Shown here: in pieces, positions 51,655 through 60,670 of the stretch
Numbering within the stretch: position 1 is the first letter of the stretch
Layout: each line of letters begins with the position of its first letter
NCBI RefSeq assembly: GCF_014117425.1
Contig: NZ_CP059725.1
Coordinates: 2,830,001-2,894,000, forward strand
From: Bartonella sp. HY038
GTDB taxonomy: Bacteria; Pseudomonadota; Alphaproteobacteria; Rhizobiales; Rhizobiaceae
DNA: 64,000 bases
Reading direction: 5' to 3'
Translations under genes and position numbers: made by a program
The notes under the pieces: model-generated
Told to the model about the DNA's origin: nothing
What the model saw: only the letters and a program-made list of their open reading frames with translations
Database searches by the model: none

Positions 51655-52080
51655 ATGGTAGATTTTATCGCTCATAAGGGAGTAAATACCCTTATAAATA
51701 TGCAGATTGATGGCTCTTACGCTTTTGTTGATAATGGCGATCATTATACGCTGCACACCCATAAAGATCCTAAACATTGGTCTTTAATCTATTATCCTCA
51801 AAGCCCCGATTTTAAAAAAATTAAAGATATTTATCCGCAAGACAATATGTTTAATGAAATAAAATGCGCCTTTGAAAGCAGAAAATTTGCCCCTGTAGCG
51901 CAAAATCCACAACATTCAACTTTGTCTGAGATAAGTTTTTTTCGGGATTTGAATTTTAGTTACATAGAGGGAGCAAACAGAGCTATAGAAGACAATTCAT
52001 GCCTAAGAAAATTACACGTCTATGTAATTTTTGAGCTAAGATTGGGATCAAGTTTACGATATAGATTTACAGAGAACTAA
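51655..52080 (+). CDS. Small protein of unknown function
   Basis: A 141-residue soluble protein starting at ATG 51655. The N-terminal half is clear of bias (GSYAFVDNGDHYTLHTHKDPKHWSLIYYPQS), while the last ~40 residues (EDNSCLRKLHVYVIFELRL onwards) look less protein-like and could follow a frameshift. It lies at the right edge of the AT-rich island and converges with the monooxygenase gene. No family was recognised. Confidence 0.45.
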   Translation: MVDFIAHKGVNTLINMQIDGSYAFVDNGDHYTLHTHKDPKHWSLIYYPQSPDFKKIKDIYPQDNMFNEIKCAFESRKFAPVAQNPQHSTLSEISFFRDLNFSYIEGANRAIEDNSCLRKLHVYVIFELRLGSSLRYRFTEN

Positions 52081-52176
52081 TATTAAACAATATTTTTGAG
52101 GCGAAACTGTTGTTATGCCTCAAAAAAATTTCATCTTTATATTTATAAAATTTCAGTTTTAAATCAGGTCGCTTTG

Positions 52177-53205
52177 TTAGCGCCACCCCAATTCCGGTGC
52201 AATTTTTGTCAAAATATTTTCAATAATTTTAAGGTTAAATTCAAGACCAATGCTATTTTCAACCGGAATAAAAATAGTATCTGCTTCAGCAATTGCGGCA
52301 TCATTTTTGAGCTTAGCAATTATATCTTTAGGGCGCCCACAATAGGTGCTTTGAAAAACATCGCGGGCTTTCTTATTATTGGGCCATAATTCCACCAATT
52401 CATTATTGATTTGTTGCAACCAAGCGTCTTCTTTTTCATCACAAAGCGGTATAATCTCGCGAATAATTGCAGCTCGTGGTGCATAATTATGCTGAGCTTT
52501 ATCCCAGGCTTTTTTATGGGCGGTTAAAAACTCAACTTGCTCTGAAAACATAAATTGACCAGTATCAGGATTGCGATGGGTGGCACATTGAATATGCATG
52601 CCATGTTGAGCTGCCCAGATGGCCGATTCCATCGTGCCAGATCCCCACCAAATACGCTTGTGTAACGTGTCACTATAGGGTTCCACTCTTGCAATGCGGC
52701 GCGTTTCACCAGCATCAGCAAAATTATATTCAAGTTCAAATGTTTTTTCGCCGCGTAATTGGTCAAGAAAAAACAAAGCGCGTTGCTGGGCAAGTTCTCT
52801 TTGGCTCAATTCCTTATTCATGCTTGGTGCAAAAAAATCGCCACCATTAATAGATGCAAACGGCGCGCCGCGGCCAATACCAAATTGTAATCTCTGATCA
52901 GCAATCATATCGGCAGAGGCGATATTTTCGAGCATAGAAAGCGGATTTTCATAACGAAGATCAACCACACTAGTGCCAATTTCAATATGTTTGGTTTGCA
53001 TTGCGATAGCTGCGAGCAAAGGATAAGGCGCACCCAATTGTTCGGTAAAATGATGAACACGAAAATAAGCACCATCAGCACCCATTTCCTCCGCTCGAAC
53101 TGCCATTTCAATTGCTTGCTTATAGGATGCCTGCGGTGTCGTTGTTTTGGAAAGTTCATGTTGTTTCCAACGTCCAAAAGAAAGAAAGGCAATCTTTTTC
53201 ATCAT
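52177..53205 (-). CDS. LLM-class flavin-dependent oxidoreductase
   Basis: A 342-residue luciferase-like monooxygenase with a TIM-barrel fold. Landmarks: ADGAYFRVHHFTEQLG (~45, the FRVHH metal/flavin loop of this subgroup), IEIGTSVVDLRYENPLSMLENIASADMIADQRLQFGIGRG (family core, ~75-115, given here in outline), and WWGSGTMESAIWAAQHG. It uses reduced FMN from a separate reductase; the substrate is unknown. Two adjacent ATGs (53205 and 53202) follow AAAGGAAAAG; the second has the better spacing. No flavin reductase is adjacent. Confidence 0.9.
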   Translation of the reverse strand: MMKKIAFLSFGRWKQHELSKTTTPQASYKQAIEMAVRAEEMGADGAYFRVHHFTEQLGAPYPLLAAIAMQTKHIEIGTSVVDLRYENPLSMLENIASADMIADQRLQFGIGRGAPFASINGGDFFAPSMNKELSQRELAQQRALFFLDQLRGEKTFELEYNFADAGETRRIARVEPYSDTLHKRIWWGSGTMESAIWAAQHGMHIQCATHRNPDTGQFMFSEQVEFLTAHKKAWDKAQHNYAPRAAIIREIIPLCDEKEDAWLQQINNELVELWPNNKKARDVFQSTYCGRPKDIIAKLKNDAAIAEADTIFIPVENSIGLEFNLKIIENILTKIAPELGWR

Positions 53206-53372
53206 CTTTTCCTTTAATGCGCTATCAATTTTATAATAGCTTTCACAACAATTTTACACCCGTTATGTATAAAATCTATATAACGATATATAAATTAATG
53301 CAAGAATTTTGCAAAACAAAATACTACGGTTAGATGAATAGTTTAAATTAGCGATAAGCGCCTTTATGTAGC

Positions 53373-54416
53373 TTAAGAATAATGTAACCCTATATGACAA
53401 ATTTTAAGATCTGCGATTAATAATCCGTTGACAACATCATAAGGATTCCAAACAGCAGGCACAATTGCAGTTAGCCGAGAATTAACCAACGGATAGGCCT
53501 TGTCATATTTTTCCGCCCAATCAAGTAGGGCAATATTATAATTAACCATAGCCTGCCCACCAAAACGCTGATATAAATCGTCAAATGCTTGATTTAACAA
53601 ATCAAAATCACAGCAGGTCTCTTCCACGGGATTATCTCCAAGTCGAAAATGGAATGAATAAATCATCGCATAAACACCACAACCGAATTTTTCTTTGGTA
53701 ACTTCAATGGCTTTGCGAGCAAAATCGTCAACATCTTGCATAGATGAGCCGAACCAACGCGGCAATAGCCGAAAACCATGATCAATATAATGGGTAAGAT
53801 TATCAGGATCTAAAGCAAGAAGTGTACAAAACAACTCATTAAGATATTCAATTCCAGCACCACCATCGCTATATAATTTATAATGTGCTAAGTTCCATAA
53901 AAGGCAGTTGTCAGACCCTGCAACGCTGTCTTTGAGGACATCCCACATTTTGCTCAAACAACCTTGATAGCTATTCAAACCAGTCTTACCGACATCTTGG
54001 ATATATCCGCCGCCGCGCGCAATCCAACCGGTATGATAAAGACATAATGCATAAAGCCCACCAGCAAATGAGCTTTTATCTTTTTCCCACCAATTTTCCA
54101 AATGTGAAATTTTCTTCAATGCTTCATCAAAGCTACAGTCTTTAAATATATTTTCAAGCCCATCAAAGACAAGGCCGCTTTTCAAAAAGCCATTGGCAAG
54201 AAGCTCATCATTGCGGCGCAATTGCTCGAACCCTTGCCGAAATGCGTCAAAATGATTTTGTAAAAAATGGTCTGTGACTTTTTTAACTTCAAGCCCAGCA
54301 GCGCCATATTCTTCAAAACGATCAATAATGTAGTTAAAATTTCGCTTTTTTAAATAACGTCTATTTTTAAACCTAAAAATAGGCATGTAGATTTTTAAAA
54401 ATAAATTTTGTAACAT
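53373..54416 (-). CDS. DUF4034-like protein of unknown function
   Basis: A 347-residue soluble, helical protein. The segments LTHYIDHGFRLLPRWFGSSM and DVDDFARKAIE resemble the DUF4034 family (helical-repeat proteins of unknown role, some in toxin/immunity neighbourhoods). The N-terminal ~35 residues are strongly basic (KNRRYLKKRNFN) and could be a misassigned start; Met at residue 11 is an alternative. It follows the monooxygenase gene in the same direction after a 167-bp gap and shares no clear link with its neighbours. Confidence 0.55.
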   Translation of the reverse strand: MLQNLFLKIYMPIFRFKNRRYLKKRNFNYIIDRFEEYGAAGLEVKKVTDHFLQNHFDAFRQGFEQLRRNDELLANGFLKSGLVFDGLENIFKDCSFDEALKKISHLENWWEKDKSSFAGGLYALCLYHTGWIARGGGYIQDVGKTGLNSYQGCLSKMWDVLKDSVAGSDNCLLWNLAHYKLYSDGGAGIEYLNELFCTLLALDPDNLTHYIDHGFRLLPRWFGSSMQDVDDFARKAIEVTKEKFGCGVYAMIYSFHFRLGDNPVEETCCDFDLLNQAFDDLYQRFGGQAMVNYNIALLDWAEKYDKAYPLVNSRLTAIVPAVWNPYDVVNGLLIADLKICHIGLHYS

Positions 54417-54481
54417 GTTGTTCCCCGGCTTATGCTATAATCCACGTTTTAAACTGCGATATTTACCTAAAAAATCAAAGA

Positions 54482-55088
54482 TTAGCTAATATTTGTTTCA
54501 ATAAATTCTTGTGCAGACATGACCATTGCATGTCTTGGAAAATGCTTTTTGATTAAAATATCATGCATTTCAAGATCACCATCGGTACAAGCATCCTCAA
54601 TGACCGTTAAACCATAATCAAGATCAAATGCTTGGTTGAAGGTCGATAAGACAACATGCGAGGTTGCAACCCCAGCAAGCACCAATTCTTCAATATTATT
54701 AGCGCGCAAAATCATATCAAAATCACTGCCAGAAAATGCACTAATGCGATGTTTGCCAACAATTGGCTCATCACTTTGCGGCGCAAGTGGCGCATAGATT
54801 TTCATCTCGTCACTGCCGGGAATAACCCGCTTATTGGCCTTAATATCACCAAACATGACATTGCGTGAATTAATTTCAGGATAGCCTTGGCGAAAACTAA
54901 CATTCACATGGATAACCAAAAACACCTGCTTGGCGCGCCCATTGAAGTAGCTTTGCAGCATTTTGCGTCACATGTGTCGCTTGCTCTAGTGAAATAAAAT
55001 TCTCCAAAATAAAATTTTGAAAATCCATCAAGATTAAAGCGGTCTTTTTAGGATCAATAACTTTGTTTTCCATAGCTGCCTTCTTCAT
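54482..55088 (-). pseudogene. Isochorismatase-family hydrolase, one-base frameshift
   Basis: A cysteine hydrolase of about 200 residues. The first part (to residue ~50) has TALILMDFQNFIL, the family's catalytic Asp motif, but runs to a stop at ~54897 after ARQAGVFGYP. The rest is in another frame: VFLVIHVNVSFRQGYPE, then the active-site Cys region NIEELVLAGVATSHVVLST. Here the usual Cys before V is replaced by His (family: A-T-x-x-C/S). One A too many in the five-A run 54918-54922 explains the break, giving GVLVIHVNVSFRQG. Members hydrolyse isochorismate, nicotinamide or similar. The frame error may be in the sequence rather than in the cell. Confidence 0.8.
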
Positions 55089-55119
55089 CTTCTACATAAA
55101 AATAATACAAAATTTTAAG

Positions 55120-55917
55120 CTACTGCATTTTTTCAAGCGCGCTATCAAGCCCTTTAATAAGCGCATCAATGCCACCATTATCGTTAAAGACTTTCGTCAC
55201 CAACTCATTGGTGCCGCCCTTGGTAGAATGGTCAATTTCTAGTTCTTTATAGTCAATTTTTGGTCGCGATTGCGCTTCATGGGCAAGGCTTGCAAATAAT
55301 TTGCTGATAAATTTGGTTGAAATATTTTCATTAATGCCATGGTCAATCAACCATTGATTGGCACTGCCTGCAAAACGATAATAGCTGCCCATAAGTGAGC
55401 CTGCAATCATGAAAATTTTCAATTCTTCTTCATTGGCAAGACTAAGTGCGCCGCCAATCTTGGCAAAAATTCCTTCAACGTCCTCATCTTTTGGAAAAAC
55501 CGGCGTGGCGCTTTGATGATCCATCACGAATGGTAACGGCACCGCGCGAAGAATGTCCCCCTTGTGCCCACTCCAAGCGGCAAGATCATCAATTGAGGCG
55601 GTTGCAATAAAACTAACAAGTTTTTGCTGCGGCTTAAATGCTAATTGTTTAAGCAAGTCTTGCGCGTCTTGTACTCGCAAAGCGATAAAGACAATATCCG
55701 ATTGGTCGACCACCGCTTGATTATCACATGCCACATGCACAAGGTTTGGAAAATCTGTGGCAAGCCTAGCTGAAATAGATTGTGAGCGCGGTGATACAAT
55801 GATTGATTTAACCGCCCCTTTTGATTTATCAAGGCTTGATTTGGTAATATCCGATTTAGCAAGACCACGAATAATAGCATCAGAAATTGTGCCAGTGCCT
55901 AAAAAACCAATATTCAT
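55120..55917 (-). CDS. Pyrroline-5-carboxylate reductase-like oxidoreductase
   Basis: A 265-residue cytoplasmic enzyme. Residues 1-15 (MNIGFLGTGTISDAI) are the NAD(P) Rossmann loop. SDIVFIALRVQDAQDLLKQL and a ProC-like RAVPLPFVM at ~130 follow. The C-terminal dimer helices include STKGGTNELVTKVF, where ProC has a PGGTT motif. True ProC makes proline from pyrroline-5-carboxylate with NADPH; this member lacks some ProC residues and may be a related imine or ketone reductase. It is co-directional with the isochorismatase gene, 31 bp ahead of it, so the two could be one transcript. Confidence 0.85.
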   Translation of the reverse strand: MNIGFLGTGTISDAIIRGLAKSDITKSSLDKSKGAVKSIIVSPRSQSISARLATDFPNLVHVACDNQAVVDQSDIVFIALRVQDAQDLLKQLAFKPQQKLVSFIATASIDDLAAWSGHKGDILRAVPLPFVMDHQSATPVFPKDEDVEGIFAKIGGALSLANEEELKIFMIAGSLMGSYYRFAGSANQWLIDHGINENISTKFISKLFASLAHEAQSRPKIDYKELEIDHSTKGGTNELVTKVFNDNGGIDALIKGLDSALEKMQ

Positions 55918-56020
55918 CTGTCGCTTCCACCTTAAAAACTCAATATGATTAAGCCAATATTATGAATATAAGCTTATATCCATGGACTGGCAAAACTGCC
56001 AATAATGTATTTTTAACATC

Positions 56021-56052
56021 AAAAACAAAAGGGGCAAAATTGCCCCTTTTTT
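56021..56052 (-). terminator. Terminator of the metK-trmB operon
   Basis: Perfect 10-bp arms AAAAGGGGCA/TGCCCCTTTT with a 4-nt loop, followed on the minus strand by GTTTTTG. It begins next to the trmB stop. Confidence 0.85.
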
Positions 56053-56765
56053 AAATATGTTTAAATGTCAAATAAGCTGGCGTGCGATTTTCGCGTATCG
56101 CCTTTGCTTCATAGCGCGTGCCCGGCCATGCCTCATAGGGCGTGTGCCAATCACTGGCATTATCCGCTACCCATTCAAAACCACCATGCTCACGGCAATG
56201 CAATAATGTCCAGTTAATATAGGTATCAATATCACTGGCAAAACGAAACAATGCCCCTTTTTTTAAAACACGGGCGAAACGCTGCAAATTTTTCTCATTC
56301 ACAAAGCGCCGCTTCCAATGTTTTTTCTTGGGCCAGGGGTCTGGATAGAATAGATCAATACCATCAAGCGATTGATCAGGCAGCCAATCAAGCAGTGCAG
56401 TTGCATCATCATTATAAAGACGCAATGAGGATTGCAAATCGGGCAATTCATCAAGACCAGCTAAAAGCTTTGCCATGCCGTTAACAAAAGGCTCAACCCC
56501 AATAAAACCGGTATTGGGAAAACGACCAGCCTCATGCAATAAATGCTCACCGCCGCCAAAAACCAATTTCAAGGCGTACAGCTTCAACGGGCTTTGCAAA
56601 TAATTCTTTTAGCGATTGCGGCGCTGGTTGTTTGAGGTCAACCAACACCTGCGGCAAAAGATCTGTTTGCCGTTTAATTTGGTTATCCCGTAAGGGCTTG
56701 CCTTGACGTCGGCCATAAAAAGCCTCGCTCATACGGGTTCTATGTGGTGTTTTATCCGATTGCAT
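56051..56765 (-). pseudogene. trmB: tRNA (guanine-N7-)-methyltransferase TrmB, one-base frameshift
   Basis: TrmB methylates G46 of tRNAs with SAM. The start (MQSDKTPHRTRMSEAFYGRRQG) and the first part, to RLEIGF, are in one frame; [10 protein letters not shown], the SAM-binding motif [19 protein letters not shown] (catalytic) and the C-terminus are in another. An extra A in the five-A run 56558-56562 causes the break; four give EIGFGGGEH, as in all TrmB proteins. Full length would be ~237 residues, normal. The ATG overlaps the metK stop in TAATG, so the two are translationally coupled. All other parts look conserved, so the gene is probably intact in the cell. Confidence 0.9.
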
Positions 56766-58028
56766 TACTGAATTGCTGCCTTTAACGCACTGCCAAGGTC
56801 GGTTTTTTCCCAAGAAAATGAACCATCGCGGCCAGGTTTACGACCAAAATGTCCATAGGCTGACGTTTTGGCATAAATGGGTCGATTAAGATCAAGATGT
56901 TTACGAATACCGGTTGGGCTAAGATCCATCACTGCGCGAATAGCGGCTTCAACCTGCGCCTCTGAAACCTTGCCCGTTTCATGAAGGTCAAACATAAATT
57001 GAAAGCGGTTGGGCAACGCCAATCGCATAGGAAATCTGGATGGTGCAACGCTCAGATAGGCCAGCAGCAACAACATTTTTAGCTAGATAGCGTGCGGCAT
57101 AGGCAGCGGAACGGTCAACTTTAGTGGTATCCTTACCAGAAAAAGCACCGCCACCATGCGACGCGGCCCCACCATAAGTATCAACAATAATCTTACGACC
57201 GGTAAGCCCCGCATCACCATCAGGCCCACCAATAACGAATTTTCCAGTTGGGTTAATATACCAATTGCAATTTTCTGAGATTTCAATGTCATGTAAAGCA
57301 TTGCGAATATAGGGTTCAACCACTTCGCGCACTTTTTTCGAATCCCAATTGGCATCAAGATGCTGAGTCGATAGGACGATTGACACCACCTCTGTTGGTT
57401 TGCCATCAATATAGCGCACCGTTACCTGACTTTTAGCATCTGGTCCCAATAAACGAGCCTCACCATCACCTTTATGACGAGCGACAGCAATTTCTTCCAA
57501 AATTTTATGGGCATAATAAATGGGCGCTGGCATTAAATCTTCAGTTTCACGGCAAGCATAACCAAACATAATACCTTGATCGCCAGCACCTTCTTCGCCT
57601 TGGCGGTCAGCAGCATTATCAACACCTTGGGCAATATCGGCTGATTGTGAATGAAGCAGCACATCAATACGGCAGGTTTTCCAATGGAAACCCTCTTGTT
57701 CATAGCCAATTTCTTTAATAGCACGGCGCGCTGCCGCACGAAAACGCGATGGATTAATTTGCGGATTGCCCTGCTCGTCAACAACCAAATTGCCCTGCTT
57801 ATCTTTTTTCAAGAATGTATCAGGTACACGAACTTCCCCAGCAATGATAACACGATTTGTGGTTGCCATTGTTTCACATGCAATACGCACACTCCATGGA
57901 TCAGTACTGGTTTTTCGCGCTTCCTTATAAATCATGTCAACAATTTCATCAGAAATACGGTCACAAACCTTATCGGGATGACCTTCTGAAACGGATTCAC
58001 TAGTAAAAAGATAAGAATGACGGTGCAC
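56765..58028 (-). pseudogene. metK: S-adenosylmethionine synthetase MetK, one-base frameshift near the C-terminus
   Basis: MetK makes SAM from methionine and ATP and is normally essential. The N-terminal ~346 residues contain [19 protein letters not shown] (ATP/methionine site), [32 protein letters not shown] and GGGAFSGKD. The frame then closes at a TGA (56988) directly after PLSIYV, where homologues continue DLHETGK. The remainder ([18 protein letters not shown] to KAAIQ, ending 56765) is open in the next frame, so one T too many at 56990-56992 explains it. Corrected length ~421 residues fits rhizobial MetK. A cluster of GTGAC repeats precedes the gene. Confidence 0.92.
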
Positions 58029-58429
58029 GGGAAACCCCTCTAGAAAGATAATATTTGCAATTCAATCCTAAACTTTGCAATGACACTGGTGGTGACACTT
58101 AATGGTGACTAGTGCTAGTGACAATGGATAGTTTAGTAAAAACTTAAACATTTAATAGCATATGCCGCATTTTTTGCCACATATTTTTGCTATTTGCTGT
58201 TTGTGCCAACAATATTTAGTGTCGTCAATGTTGTTTTCCAATATCCCAACAAATTCTATGTGATTTTAAACCTATTACAATCAAGAAACTGCAAAGGGAT
58301 AAGATGCAATATGTTCAAATGGAATCTATAAATCACTATAAATTATAACAAGAGATAGCATCTTTTGTTAAGCCAAAATCTCAAATAATAGTCAAAATGA
58401 TACAATCTTCAAATAACGCATGGATTGAC
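58029..58429. other. Leader and promoter region of metK
   Basis: 401 bp without a gene. It holds the metK ribosome site (AGAGGGG near 58033 on the minus strand), the GTGAC repeat cluster at 58081-58127, and long AT stretches. No SAM riboswitch of a type I can recognise was found. Confidence 0.5.
58081..58127. promoter_or_regulatory. Cluster of TGAC repeats upstream of metK
   Basis: TGACACTGG, TGACACTTAATGG, TGACTAGTGC and TGACAATGG follow one another within 47 bp, 53-99 bp before the metK start. The nearly regular 12-16-bp spacing suggests a multi-site operator or remnants of a repeat; the binding protein is not known. Confidence 0.4.
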
Positions 58430-59800
58430 TTAATGTGGTTTAATCAAATCACTAATTGGTGCAGTTAGGTGATAGCTAAAACCATTTGGTGCATAATCAA
58501 GTTTTGCTTCACCGTTCAAGCTTGCAGGCAATAAGCGTTCCACCAATTTTGCCCCAAAACCCTTGCGGGTTGGTTGTTTAGTAATTTCAGGCCCACCAAT
58601 TTCATGCCATGCAAAATGAAATTTGCCATCATCAAAATCCCATGTAATGTCCACTCGTCCTTGTTCATTCGATAAAGCGCCATATTTTACTGCATTGGTT
58701 GCAAATTCATGCAATGCCAGAGACATGGAAAGCGCCGCCTCACTATCAAGCGCAGCTTTTGGGCCATTACAGGTAAAGCGATTGGTTAGGCCAATATTAC
58801 CCTCAAGGCAATTGACGATGATCTCATGCAAATTAATACTGGAGGAGGCTCCGTGCGTTAATATATCTTGTGCATCAGCAAGGGCTTTTATGCGTGCGGT
58901 TAAAATGCGGCGTGCTTCTTCAATGTTCGTGGCATTATTTAAGCTTTGATTGCAAATACTTTGCACCATAGCTAAAGTATTTTTAACCCGATGGGCTAAC
59001 TCTTGCGCTAACATTTCTCTTTTATCTTGAGCAAGCCGCCTTGCAGTTACATCTTGAATAACTCCAAGGATCGGGCGATGCCCTTGCATTTCACCAATAT
59101 CAATTGGTGCTTTTTCTGCGCGAAAAGCAATCCAACGTCTTTCATTATTGTCACTGCGTTGAATTTGAATTTCTAGCGATACTAATTTATCATCTGGTGG
59201 ATTAAGCATCTGACTGGCAATATAAGACACATTGGTAACGATTACATCTAAAAATTCTTCAATTGCAAGTTCTGGCTTAATTTCAAGTCCTAATAGTTCC
59301 ATAAATTTGGGTGTAGCAAGAATAATACCTCGATCCACATCAATGGAAAAAGACCCAATGCCACCGGCCTCTTGCGCAAGATGGGCGCGTTCCTCACTTA
59401 ATCGGAGCGCCTCTTGATGTTGTCGCTCGCTAGTCCTATCCCGAACAATTTTCAAAAAACCCCAAGGTGCGCCATTTTCATCTTGAAATAATTGCAAATC
59501 ACCCGATGCCCAAAACTTACTGCCATCTTTGCGCAAATGCCAGCGCTCAACCGGATCCAGCCTGTGTTGACGGGCCATTTCGCGTCGCTTTGCTGGCAAT
59601 CCATCTGCTTGATCTTCACGTGTGAAAAGCGTGTCTAATGATTTTCCTATAATTTCTTCTTCGCGCCAACCAAATAAATTATGTGCGCCCGCGCTCCAAC
59701 TATCAATAATTCCATTCATATCAGTGGTTAATATGGCATAATCTAAAGCATTTTCAAGAATAAGCCTATCACGCCATTGGGTTCTAGCTGCGCGTTCCAT
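58430..59800 (-). CDS. PAS-domain HWE-family sensor histidine kinase
   Basis: A 456-residue cytoplasmic kinase without membrane segments. Two PAS domains lie at ~15-130 (DYAILTTDMNGIIDSWSAGA, then GWREEEIIGKSLDTLF) and ~140-260, followed by LAQELAHRVKNTLAMVQSI (~272), the HWE/HisKA_2 H-box with phospho-His, and the ATPase HEFATNAVKYGALSN (N box) with FHFAWHEIGGP, the Trp-x-Glu motif that names the family, and GFGAKLVERLL. Such kinases respond to light, redox or ligands through PAS and are frequent in alphaproteobacteria. No response regulator is next to it, so it is an orphan. Confidence 0.92.
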   Translation of the reverse strand: MERAARTQWRDRLILENALDYAILTTDMNGIIDSWSAGAHNLFGWREEEIIGKSLDTLFTREDQADGLPAKRREMARQHRLDPVERWHLRKDGSKFWASGDLQLFQDENGAPWGFLKIVRDRTSERQHQEALRLSEERAHLAQEAGGIGSFSIDVDRGIILATPKFMELLGLEIKPELAIEEFLDVIVTNVSYIASQMLNPPDDKLVSLEIQIQRSDNNERRWIAFRAEKAPIDIGEMQGHRPILGVIQDVTARRLAQDKREMLAQELAHRVKNTLAMVQSICNQSLNNATNIEEARRILTARIKALADAQDILTHGASSSINLHEIIVNCLEGNIGLTNRFTCNGPKAALDSEAALSMSLALHEFATNAVKYGALSNEQGRVDITWDFDDGKFHFAWHEIGGPEITKQPTRKGFGAKLVERLLPASLNGEAKLDYAPNGFSYHLTAPISDLIKPH

Positions 59801-60104
59801 ATATATATTCCAACATATTAATGAATAACTATCTCATTTAAGCAATTGCGATCAAATATAATTCATTTATAGCAAAAATTACAACAATTCAAATTAAAGA
59901 ATTACAAAGAAAGCTTTATTATTAACCACTTTGATATTAGATATTAATCTCGCATTCACTTAAGCGAAGATAACGCATGAATATGCATCGAAGTTCCATA
60001 GCTTAGGGTTAAAACTCAGTATTTAAATTAAGTTTTGCATATTTCACTAGGGAACAAAACAGTTGCAATCTAAAGTGCGTAAAAATTTCACTGTTAAGTG
60101 CCGT
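59801..60104. other. Non-coding gap between kinase and BolA genes
   Basis: 304 bp, AT-rich; the kinase promoter must lie in its left part. No hairpin or gene is seen. Confidence 0.5.
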
Positions 60105-60389
60105 TTATGGTGTTGCCTGCGCCTCAATTGCAAGAGCATGAACCTTATCAGCAAGCTCGTCTTTTAATACATCGTTAATGGCACGATGCTGCTCTACCCG
60201 TTTCATGCCGATAAATTCATTTGAAGTAATTTTTATTCTAAAATGTGTTTCACCTTCACCATCAAAAGAGCTACCGTCGTCATGACTATGACCGGCATGC
60301 AATGCACTTTCATTGATAACTTCTAAATGTTGAGGCGTAAAAACGGCGCGCAATTTTTTTTCCATTATTTCTTTAATCGTGCTGGACAT
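60105..60389 (-). CDS. bolA: BolA-family protein
   Basis: A 94-residue protein starting at ATG 60389 (GGGAAA 6 nt upstream; the frame is open to 60452). It has the BolA fold signature: IMEKKLRAVFTPQHLEVINES, then HFRIKITSNEFIGMKRVEQHRAINDVLKDEL (in outline), and a C-terminal VHALAIEA. There is an internal acidic/His-rich loop (HAGHSHDDGSSFDGEG). BolA proteins pair with monothiol glutaredoxins to handle iron-sulphur clusters and influence envelope genes. It is divergent from the J-domain gene, a common order in Rhizobiales; the cobS and cobT genes that often follow are absent here. Confidence 0.9.
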   Translation of the reverse strand: MSSTIKEIMEKKLRAVFTPQHLEVINESALHAGHSHDDGSSFDGEGETHFRIKITSNEFIGMKRVEQHRAINDVLKDELADKVHALAIEAQATP

Positions 60390-60670
60390 AATTATTTTCC
60401 CAAACCATATCGTAGCTCTTGCAGTTTTTTTATAATTGGTTAAAATCGCCAATCCAAATATGAAACTGCAACGCTTTCAGTTTAATTAAGTTTAAAAGTT
60501 TAATTTAAACCCCATATATAGCGTAGTATCTTTTATTAAAAAGGACAAAATCATTGTTTGATCGTGTTTTCTTGAAAGGGCACTAGTTTGCCTTGTATAA
60601 AGTTTGGTGCGATTTCATTCAATTGTCAAACATTATTACACTATAATCCATTCGGAATGACCTAAATATC

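Noticed and set aside
58029..58429. SAM-II or another SAM riboswitch ahead of metK
   Set aside because: No pseudoknot core or known consensus could be recognised; the repeats there look like protein sites.
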